Shown here in pieces: positions 14,976 to 20,779 of a DNA stretch of 20,779 bases. Both the position numbers and the translations under genes were made by a program. The notes beneath the pieces are model-generated. The model was given only the letters and a program-made list of their open reading frames with translations, ran no database searches and was not told the DNA's origin. Position 1 is the first letter of the stretch. Each line of letters starts with the position of its first letter. Source of the DNA: JBHPCZ01 sp042573625 (GTDB taxonomy: Bacteria > Desulfobacterota > Desulfobacteria > Desulfobacterales > UBA11574). The stretch lies in contig JBHPCZ010000058.1 in the NCBI GenBank assembly GCA_042573625.1, positions 1 through 20,779 of the forward strand, read 5' to 3'.

Positions 14976-15356
14976 CTAACGAAGTTTCTTTATCAGCGCA
15001 AGCTGCTCTTCCATTATGTCCTGTGGAATAACGCCACTGATAAGCACGCCCGCCGCGTTACCTTCGCTCCATACGACGGTGCCTTTTATATTTATCGATA
15101 TTTTTTTTGATAATACTATCGATCCATTGATAAACTTTCCCATCGGAATCTCTGGAGTATTTACAAATTTAAGTCCTCTTTCAGAAATATTGATAATCTC
15201 CGTTTCATCATTTCCAATAATGAATTTGGGTCTTTTTTCGGGAGGATACTCCAATCGAATAAAAGCTCTTTTTTCCTGTCCTCCCGGATCCTCACTACTT
15301 GATCTGGATTTTTTGTCTTTTCTTTTCCATAGCTTTGCAATTTTCTTTACTACCAT
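14976..15356 (-). CDS. PilZ domain protein (putative c-di-GMP receptor)
   Basis: The 126-residue protein has a basic N-terminal tail followed by a PilZ domain. The c-di-GMP motifs are RAFIR (R30-x3-R34) and NISERG (N56-x-S58-x2-G61), a match to RxxxR and [D/N]xSxxG. The rest shows the PilZ barrel with a conserved GTVVWSEGNAAGVLISGV. It is thus a likely stand-alone c-di-GMP effector; its partner is unknown. AGGA lies about 11 nt before the ATG. The 171-bp gap to the thioesterase stop (15357-15527) is AT-rich and shows no clear site. Confidence 0.85.
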   Translation of the reverse strand: MVVKKIAKLWKRKDKKSRSSSEDPGGQEKRAFIRLEYPPEKRPKFIIGNDETEIINISERGLKFVNTPEIPMGKFINGSIVLSKKISINIKGTVVWSEGNAAGVLISGVIPQDIMEEQLALIKKLR

Positions 15357-15527
15357 ACCGGTGATGTCCTTTTGTGTTTAATTATTGACGGTATCGTAAA
15401 AAGTCTGATTTTGCTCTCTTCGTATATAACGAACATATAAAGTGTTTCTTTAACATTTTCTGGATTTCATTCAAGGTTTTTCTCTGTTTTTATCAATATC
15501 CGTTGTATTTAGGAAAATAAGTTGTTT

Positions 15528-15950
15528 TTAAAGAAAGGGAATCGGTTTGCCTGTGCGATAGGCGAGCGCCTGGCACTTGGCAATTAAGTGTTCGTTATGG
15601 CCAGTAACTTTGATGTCATAGACGGCTGTTTTTTTTGTCCGGCTGACCTCCCGTGCTTCGGCACGGAGACGGGTACCCGCTTCGGGACTGGAGACATATG
15701 TTACATTGACGTTTAACGCAACAGCTACTGTGCCGTCTGTCTGTCCGGCGGTTTCAAAGGCTTCGTCGATGAGGGCAAAAATGGCACCGCCATGTGCCAT
15801 GTCGTAAATGTTGTTCATGGTTTCCGGAACATAATTCATTTCCACGATAGAATGCCCGGATTCCAGAGAAACCAGTTTCATATTCATCGCGCGCGAAAAA
15901 GGTTCCTTATCCACCGCGCGATAGATAGCCTCTTTGACGGATTGATCCAT
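15528..15950 (-). CDS. Hotdog-fold thioesterase (PaaI/YbaW-like)
   Basis: The 140-residue protein carries the hotdog thioesterase signature MAHGGAIFALIDEAFETAG (51-69), with His53-Gly-Gly and Asp62 in the usual active-site positions. The second half has VNVTYVSSPEAGTRLRAEAREVSRTKKTAVYDIKV, typical of PaaI-like acyl-CoA thioesterases. It probably hydrolyses an acyl- or aryl-CoA; the substrate cannot be read from sequence. The start is ATG 15950. A partial copy of the dispersed repeat lies directly upstream. Confidence 0.9.
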   Translation of the reverse strand: MDQSVKEAIYRAVDKEPFSRAMNMKLVSLESGHSIVEMNYVPETMNNIYDMAHGGAIFALIDEAFETAGQTDGTVAVALNVNVTYVSSPEAGTRLRAEAREVSRTKKTAVYDIKVTGHNEHLIAKCQALAYRTGKPIPFL

Positions 15951-15968
15951 GTTGCATCACCTGTTATT

Positions 15969-16033
15969 AGGGTTCGAGGATTCAAGGGGTCAAGGGTTCA
16001 AGTGTTTGTTCTCCAGCGATTTAGCGCTTTGAG
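15969..16033. repeat. Dispersed intergenic repeat, partial copy 4
   Basis: 65 bases match 1480-1544 in copy 1 in the same orientation with about five differences, including GGATTCAAGGGGTCAAGGG and TTTGTTCTCCAG. The opposite arm and the GGAGAAGAACC end are missing, so this is one half of the element. It sits 18 nt upstream of the thioesterase start, as copy 1 sits upstream of mtaB. Confidence 0.75.
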
Positions 16034-16331
16034 AATTCTTTCAACAAATTCAGAGTGTCATTTTAACGATTTATACGGAGGCACAATATCAAAAAGAGAG
16101 TTGCGTTGCAAATGGAACATGGATTTCATTACTTTAGCCCGGATATTTCATGAAAGTTTTTCAGCAAACCTATAATCTATAATCAAAATTGGATCAAAAA
16201 TGCTATTTATGGATGGACACTATTTAATCTTTTGACATTTGTGTCGATAAAAAGCAAAAAAATCATTTTTTGATTGCATTTTTTTTATTTGTACAGCATT
16301 AGTAACACTTTGGTTTAGCCCGCATTTCTCA

Positions 16332-16464
16332 TGAAGAATTTATTTTGGTTTTAAAAACAAAAAAGAAACTGTCTAAAATCAGGAGATTATATTAAACCCA
16401 GATGTCCTTGATCAAAAACGCTTTGTTTTGATGAAAATCGTACTACTAAAAAATAAATTCTTCA
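16332..16464. repeat. Perfect 15-bp inverted repeat
   Basis: TGAAGAATTTATTTT (16332-16346) and AAAATAAATTCTTCA (16450-16464) are exact reverse complements about 100 bp apart. The left arm and its flank also resemble 12187-12214. Bases 16034-16331 show only AT-rich sequence with no gene. Confidence 0.65.
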
Positions 16465-16477
16465 CCAAAGGCAAGCC

Positions 16478-16562
16478 TGAGCAACACAGGAACGGCGTTA
16501 TTCAGCCCTCGAAGTAAAACACTACGCCTTCGGCCTGAAATGCCTTGTTCCTGAATCGCTCA
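16478..16562. repeat. 85-bp imperfect palindrome
   Basis: Nested arms pair in order: TGAGC/GCTCA (16478, 16558), CAGGAAC/GTTCCTG (16487, 16547), GGC/GCC (16494, 16542), TTCAG/CTGAA (16501, 16535) and CGAAG/CTTCG (16510, 16528). The two outer arms are separated by 4-nt internal loops on both sides. The structure could form as RNA on either strand or as a DNA cruciform. It lies about 120 bp upstream of the cytochrome c3 gene with no T-run, so a simple terminator is unlikely. Confidence 0.75.
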
Positions 16563-16679
16563 GTCTCGTGAGAAAACCGGGTCAGGGCGTGTCTATTTAT
16601 GCTCAAAAAATAAAGTAACTTAAAGCTGTAATGAATATTTAAGATAGCATTTTTTTTTGTTCCTATGAGGAGGATGAAG

Positions 16680-17192
16680 ATGTTTAAAGTACGCGTTGGC
16701 TTGTTGGTGATGGTGTTGATTTTTGTTGTTGGGCTGATGACGGAATTTGCCGGTCAGAACGCAAATGCCGGTGATCGATACGGATTACAGGAAAGCGATG
16801 CTGAGATGTGCGTTCCGATGGGAGAAGTTATACTTGTGCCCCCCGAATCGGGAAAACAGAAGAGATCTTCGGTTCATTTTCCCCATTCCAGACATTTTTC
16901 ATATGAATGCAAAACGTGTCATCATAAATGGAAAGGTGACGTTCAAATCCAAAACTGTACGACATCAGGTTGCCACGATTTGAAGAAAGCACCCAAAGAG
17001 CAGACAAAATACCTGGTTTATCCGGATTCGGCGATTAAATACTTTAAATATGCGTTTCACAGCCAATGCATAGGATGCCATAAAGAGATAAAAACCAAGC
17101 GAAGGTCATTGGAAATGTCATACCAAACGTTGAAAACAGAACTCCCAAAGACCGGACCCACTGGATGCAATAAATGCCATCCCAAAGAGTAG
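16680..17192 (+). CDS. Tetraheme cytochrome c3 (class III), exported
   Basis: Cytochrome c3 is a periplasmic electron carrier between hydrogenases or formate dehydrogenases and membrane complexes in sulfate reducers. A hydrophobic signal (about residues 5-24) ends at NANA|GD near residue 30. Four heme motifs: CKTCH (77-81), CTTSGCH (93-99, the CX4CH form), CIGCH (130-134) and CNKCH (163-167). Axial histidines are placed as in c3: His69 and His72 (FPHSRH), His82 after heme 1 and His127 before heme 3. Heme 4 is CX2CH, where several Desulfovibrio c3 proteins have CX4CH. ATG 16680 is chosen over 16665 because GAGGAGG (16667-16673) lies 6 nt before it. The DHH-CBS gene follows closely. Confidence 0.93.
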   Translation: MFKVRVGLLVMVLIFVVGLMTEFAGQNANAGDRYGLQESDAEMCVPMGEVILVPPESGKQKRSSVHFPHSRHFSYECKTCHHKWKGDVQIQNCTTSGCHDLKKAPKEQTKYLVYPDSAIKYFKYAFHSQCIGCHKEIKTKRRSLEMSYQTLKTELPKTGPTGCNKCHPKE

Positions 17193-17236
17193 CATAAGGG
17201 GTGGTCTCGAAGCGCGAATTATTAAAGGAAAGCGTT

Positions 17237-18559
17237 TTGCAGATTGTATCGACACATAAAAACACCGATTTTGACGCGTTGGCTTCCGTGGTGGCCGCGA
17301 CAATTTTGTACCCGGACGCGGTCCCCGTCCTTCCTTTGAACGTAAATCCCAATGTCAAGGCCTTTTTGTCGATCCACAAAGATCTGTTTTCCCTTTATTC
17401 CACAAAAGAAGTCAACCTTGACGAGGTCGAACGTTTGATTGTTGTTGACGTCAACCGCTGGGAGCGTCTTGACCGAATGGACGGACTGAGGCACAGGGAC
17501 GATCTTGAAATCATCCTGTGGGATCATCATTCAAATGCAGGAAATATCCGTCATGCCTGGAAGTGCCAGGAGGAGATGGGGGCAACCATAACGCTCATGA
17601 TCCGGCAAATAAAAGCGCAGCAATCGGTTCTGAATCCCATCCAGGCCACTCTCTTCCTGGCCGGTATTTATGAAGACACGGGGAATTTGACATTTCCGTC
17701 TTCAAAACCCGAAGATGCCTATGCGGCAGCATATTTGTTGGAGCAAAAGGCGGATTTGAATGTTATCGGCAGGTTTTTACGGCCGGCGTATGGGGAGAAG
17801 CAGAAAAACATTCTGTTCCAGATGCTGCAATCAACGGAAAGGTTAAAACTGAACGGGTACAGCATCAGTATTTGCAAACTGAATATTAAAGGCCACGTGG
17901 AAAGTCTTGCCGTGGTTGTCAACATGTACAGAGAAATTGTAAATGTTGATGCAGCCTTTGGTGTTTTTATGAATGAAGATCGCGGTCGGTGTATTGTTAT
18001 TGGACGCAGCAATGCAGAAGGCCTCAATATTGGCGCCATTATGCGGAGCATGGGCGGCGGGGGACATCCTGCGGCAGGTTCGGCAATGCTCAATTCTCAC
18101 AGCGCCGATGAGGTGGAAGAATGGATAAAGGAGTTGATTCAAAAAGGGCAGCAGGCTTCTGTGCAGATTAGCGACCTGATGTCTTTTCCTGTGTTTACCA
18201 TATCTTCAGATACCAGAATGCAAGATGCAGCGCTAACTTTAAGAGAAAAGGGTTGTACCGGTCTTCCTGTTGTAGATGATGGTAAACTTGTGGGCATTAT
18301 TTCACGAAGGGATTTTCGGAAGATAAAGAGAAAATCCCAGATGGAGTCGCCGGTAAAGGCGTTTATGAGTACGACTGTTAAATCTATCGATCCAGGCATG
18401 AGTCCCATGCAGGCGGCCCGCTTGATGGTGAAACATGATATCGGCCGTTTTCCGGTAGTTGAAAATGGGCGGATCATCGGAATTGTTACACGGTCCGATG
18501 TAATGCATTATATTTATGATCTTGAGGAAAATGAAAGGGAAATACTCAAATTTAAATAG
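17237..18559 (+). CDS. DHH/DHHA1 phosphoesterase with two CBS domains
   Basis: The N-terminal DHH domain has STHKNTDFDA, VVDVN, WDHHSN and YEDTG metal motifs of the RecJ/NrnA type, and GGGGHPAAGSA marks DHHA1. Two CBS domains follow, first SDLMSFPVFTISSDTRMQDA then AFMSTTVKSIDPGMSPMQA. This order matches the N-terminal half of large (~880-residue) CCA/poly(A) nucleotidyltransferases of delta-proteobacteria, but here the protein ends after CBS2 at ~440 residues with no polymerase domain. The likely activity is as an oligonucleotide or c-di-nucleotide phosphoesterase gated by adenine nucleotides. TTG 17237 has AAGGA 7 nt upstream and starts directly at the first strand; GTG 17201, which has AAGGG with no spacer, is the alternative. 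The cytochrome c3 gene ends 44 nt earlier. Confidence 0.85.
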   Translation: MQIVSTHKNTDFDALASVVAATILYPDAVPVLPLNVNPNVKAFLSIHKDLFSLYSTKEVNLDEVERLIVVDVNRWERLDRMDGLRHRDDLEIILWDHHSNAGNIRHAWKCQEEMGATITLMIRQIKAQQSVLNPIQATLFLAGIYEDTGNLTFPSSKPEDAYAAAYLLEQKADLNVIGRFLRPAYGEKQKNILFQMLQSTERLKLNGYSISICKLNIKGHVESLAVVVNMYREIVNVDAAFGVFMNEDRGRCIVIGRSNAEGLNIGAIMRSMGGGGHPAAGSAMLNSHSADEVEEWIKELIQKGQQASVQISDLMSFPVFTISSDTRMQDAALTLREKGCTGLPVVDDGKLVGIISRRDFRKIKRKSQMESPVKAFMSTTVKSIDPGMSPMQAARLMVKHDIGRFPVVENGRIIGIVTRSDVMHYIYDLEENEREILKFK

Positions 18560-18640
18560 GTTGCAGGGTAGGGGAGGGTATTGTCCTAACATATACCTAA
18601 CATTGGATTATCTTTATGACCTTTTACCGGATTGAAAAGG

Positions 18641-19486
18641 ATGAAAAGGAGAGCGTTCCTTAAGATCATAGCCGCGTTTATTGCCAGCGGAAAATTTGCT
18701 CCTGAAGTGCTGGCGGGAATTATTAAAGCTCCTTTCCCTCCCATGCCGGAAAAACGGGACGATTACATCTGTGACTACCTCGTTAAAATGAGGCACTTTA
18801 ATGACCACAACGAGGAAGACGTCTATGTTGGCCGGGGAGAATTCCAGCTTTTGGAGTCATCCGTAAAGCGGTTTATCCGCTTACAGCGAACCGTGGGTCA
18901 TGGCAATTTCCATCTGTTAAACTTTGATGATGCCGTAAATATCGCCCGCAATTATACACGTGTGGGACGATTCTCCAAGGCGGAGATTGATTTTCTGGAA
19001 ATGATTTTCTATGAGGACAGCGGCCTCTATGGTTTTTTGGGCGACAAGCCCGTGAAAAATCTCACAGACCGGGTACTGAAGCAAAAGGTGGTTAAAGTTC
19101 CGAACACCGGCAATTATATTTACAAAGGCCTGCCCCTTGAGACCTATCAGAAAATTAAGCGGACACTGGGTGATGTGGTCGTTCTGACTTCAGGCGTGCG
19201 CAGTGTGATCAAACAGTTTGCCCTTTTTCTGAACAAAGCATATGAGAACTATGGCAACCTTTCACTGGCCTCACGCTCGCTTGCCCCTCCCGGATACTCC
19301 TATCACGGGATCGGTGATTTCGACGTTGGGCAGAAGGGATTCGGTGCCGCCAACTTTACCGAGCAGTTTGTCACAACAGAGGCCTATCAAAGGCTCAAGG
19401 ACCTCGGCTACCTCACTCTCCGCTATCCAAAGGACAACCTGCTGGGTGTGCGATTCGAACCGTGGCACGTCAGGGTGAGATCGTGA
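18641..19486 (+). CDS. Tat-exported VanY-like M15 peptidase (D-Ala-D-Ala carboxypeptidase family)
   Basis: The protein (281 residues) opens with a twin-arginine signal, KRRAFLK, then a short hydrophobic run ending near EVLAG. Its C-terminal half is an M15B/VanY-type zinc peptidase: GYSYHGIGDFDVGQKGFG (around residue 220) and RFEPWHVRV (around 273), giving the His, Asp and Glu-x-x-His set. The Asp spacing is one shorter than the classic SxHxxGxAxD. The N-terminal half (about 30-150) has no motif I recognise. Function is probably peptidoglycan peptide trimming in the periplasm. ATG 18641 is chosen so that RR lies near the start; TTG 18632 would add three residues. Neither has a good Shine-Dalgarno. 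Confidence 0.85.
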   Translation: MKRRAFLKIIAAFIASGKFAPEVLAGIIKAPFPPMPEKRDDYICDYLVKMRHFNDHNEEDVYVGRGEFQLLESSVKRFIRLQRTVGHGNFHLLNFDDAVNIARNYTRVGRFSKAEIDFLEMIFYEDSGLYGFLGDKPVKNLTDRVLKQKVVKVPNTGNYIYKGLPLETYQKIKRTLGDVVVLTSGVRSVIKQFALFLNKAYENYGNLSLASRSLAPPGYSYHGIGDFDVGQKGFGAANFTEQFVTTEAYQRLKDLGYLTLRYPKDNLLGVRFEPWHVRVRS

Positions 19487-19608
19487 CCCCTCCTCGAATA
19501 TTCAAGTAGTGTTCTAAACCTTCCGTTTCCGGCAGAGAACCCGGAATAGTTCTATCGATCCAGGTTGCTCCGATCAGAGAAGCATCTCTCAACCGGTGTG
19601 CTGAATTT

Positions 19609-19759
19609 CGAATATCCAATGTCCAATGTCGAAATAAGAAGGAAAACAATCGTTTTTTTAGGTTGGATTTTCCGTGGAATTTAGTGCTGCAGTTTGTATG
19701 GCAAAGAGAAGAGCGAAGAATTCATCATTCGATATTCCTTGTTCGACATTGGATATTCG
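19609..19759. repeat. Inverted repeat pair, TCCAATGTCGAA type
   Basis: CGAATATCCAATGTC (19609-19623) and GACATTGGATATTCG (19745-19759) are exact reverse complements 121 bp apart. The left arm carries an extra 7-nt duplication (CCAATGT), after which GAA continues the match. It occupies the 365-bp gap 19487-19851 between the M15 peptidase and the convergent SDR gene. That gap also has a TTCCGG/CCGGAA stem at 19527-19546 and no convincing gene. Confidence 0.7.
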
Positions 19760-19851
19760 GTATCTGCCGACTGGCGACTGTATCCAGGACAGAGGTGATG
19801 TTCCATTGCATGGAGGACTTTCGGACTTTCCCTGTTTTTCAGGAGGAGATT

Positions 19852-20779
19852 TTACTCAGGTCTGTCTTGAAGCCACTTCTCAAGACGCCGAAGCCCTTCC
19901 TGGGTGGAGACCCGGGGGACATACCCCAGGTCTTTTCTGGCGGCACTGATATCGAACCAGTGTGCCGTGGCCAGTTCATCGGCCAGAAAGCGAGTCATTT
20001 GCGGCTCACCTTTTATTTTCAATACGCTATAAAAAAATTCCAGGAGGGCACCGGCCCCCCGTGCCATTCTACGGGACATGGAGCGCCGAACAGGAGGAAG
20101 TCCCGCTGCCTTTAAAATATCGTTGACCATTCCCCATAGCGGGACCGGGTCACCCTGGCTGATGAAATAGATCCTTCCGGACAGCTCCGGGTTTTTCTCC
20201 AGAGCGTCCGCGGCCAGAATATGTGCGTCGGCAGCGTTGTCGATGTAGATCGTATCCACAAGATTTTTGCCGCTTCCAATCTTTACCAGCCGTTTTCCTC
20301 TTTTAATAATCCTCGGCACCAGGTGGTTGTCTTTCGGGCCCCAAATCAAGTGCGGCCGTAATGTGATTGTCATTAGATGTCGGCTCGCGGCCTGTACGAT
20401 ATACTGTTCGGCAATGGCCTTAGTCTTTGGGTAGTGTGCATGATAATCCTTCGGATAGGGAACGGATTCATCTACACCTTCCATATCCGTTCCATCAAAT
20501 ACGACGCTGGGTGAACTGGTGTAAACGAGGCGTGAAACGCTGTGGGCGTTGCAGCCGGCAACAACATTTTGAGTGCCCACAACATTGGTTTGGTAATATG
20601 TGTCATAATCTCCCCAGATTCCGGGTTTTGCCGCAACATGAAAGATGAGGTCCATGTCTCTGCACGCTGCTTCAACGGCAATCCTGTCGCTGATATCCCC
20701 CTGAATTTGCTCAACGCCCGCTGAGGCCAGTTCAGGGTAAAAGCTCCGGGAAAAGCTTGAGACAATGTCACCCCTTTCC
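19852..20779 (-). CDS. Extended SDR, OleD/3beta-HSD-like NAD(P)-dependent reductase (N-terminus off window)
   Basis: The frame stays open to the right edge, so the N-terminal Rossmann glycine motif is outside the window. The visible part, about 308 residues, starts ERGDIVSSFSRSFYPEL, GVEQIQGDI, then FHVAAKPGIWGDY and VVGTQNV. YTSSPSVVFDG gives the catalytic Ser/Thr region and HYPKTKA holds YxxxK (Tyr-Pro-Lys-Thr-Lys). LRPHLIWGP and NLVDTIYIDNAADAH follow. These fit the 3beta-HSD/NSDHL group and strongly recall OleD, which reduces 2-alkyl-3-oxoalkanoates in long-chain olefin synthesis. Other OleABC genes would have to lie beyond the edge. A sterol or sugar-nucleotide substrate cannot be excluded. 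Confidence 0.85.
   Translation of the reverse strand, partial: ERGDIVSSFSRSFYPELASAGVEQIQGDISDRIAVEAACRDMDLIFHVAAKPGIWGDYDTYYQTNVVGTQNVVAGCNAHSVSRLVYTSSPSVVFDGTDMEGVDESVPYPKDYHAHYPKTKAIAEQYIVQAASRHLMTITLRPHLIWGPKDNHLVPRIIKRGKRLVKIGSGKNLVDTIYIDNAADAHILAADALEKNPELSGRIYFISQGDPVPLWGMVNDILKAAGLPPVRRSMSRRMARGAGALLEFFYSVLKIKGEPQMTRFLADELATAHWFDISAARKDLGYVPRVSTQEGLRRLEKWLQDRPE

Noticed and set aside
15792..16175. 127-codon plus-strand frame
   Set aside because: It is antisense to the thioesterase and then reads through the partial repeat copy.
16234..16262. TTGACA-containing promoter for cytochrome c3
   Set aside because: No acceptable -10 hexamer lies 16-18 nt downstream, and the gene is over 400 bp away.
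19663..20115. 150-codon plus-strand frame
   Set aside because: It begins in a repeat and runs antisense into the SDR gene; no protein family features.

Overview
The window is a bacterial chromosome segment, most likely from a sulfate-reducing or related anaerobe of the Desulfobacterota (Desulfobacterales-like). This is inferred from a class III tetraheme cytochrome c3, a NIL-domain ferredoxin next to a [4Fe-4S]-type MnmA, an EF-G of the spd/mitochondrial EFG1 type, and many dispersed palindromic repeats between genes. No tRNA, rRNA, CRISPR array, prophage or transposase gene was seen.

Layout. (1) 96-3231, minus strand: a sulfur and tRNA-modification cluster read NIL-ferredoxin -> mnmA (stop and start abut) -> repeat element -> mtaB. 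(2) 3415-6219, plus strand: a PlsC-like acyltransferase fused to an alpha/beta hydrolase, then a gamma-carbonic-anhydrase-like hexapeptide protein. (3) 6652-8102, plus strand: small nucleic-acid-binding genes, namely a cold-shock protein, a 46-residue lysine-rich protein with a TTG start, a 115-residue unknown protein, and HU behind a terminator-like hairpin. (4) 8459-11835, minus strand: EF-G (spdEFG1/mtEFG1 type), a RecA/RAD55-like ATPase and an SprT-like HExxH protein, apparently one operon with a good sigma70-type promoter at 11920-11948. (5) 12239-13904: azlC and azlD, a branched-chain amino acid exporter pair separated by a repeat element, then a convergent cupin gene. (6) 14212-15950: rsmG preceded by a small gene remnant, then a PilZ protein and a hotdog thioesterase on the minus strand. 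(7) 16680-19486, plus strand: tetraheme cytochrome c3, a DHH/DHHA1 protein with two CBS domains, and a Tat-exported VanY-like M15 peptidase. (8) 19852 to the right edge, minus strand: an extended SDR resembling OleD/3beta-HSD, cut by the window.

The most notable non-coding feature is a family of about 220-245 bp repeats. Each full copy lies between two codirectional genes, starting a few bases after the upstream stop and ending with the same GGAGAAGAACC sequence. Full copies are at 1450-1694, 6224-6440 and 12971-13200, with a partial copy at 15969-16033. A second class is a ~97 bp MITE-like element with TATAGCGGTT terminal inverted repeats (8262-8358 and 14022-14117). An 85-bp imperfect palindrome (16478-16562) and a 15-bp inverted repeat (19609/19759) occupy other gaps.

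The best candidates for new biology are the ferredoxin-MnmA-MtaB thiolation cluster, the EF-G/ATPase/SprT-like operon, and the intergenic repeat family.
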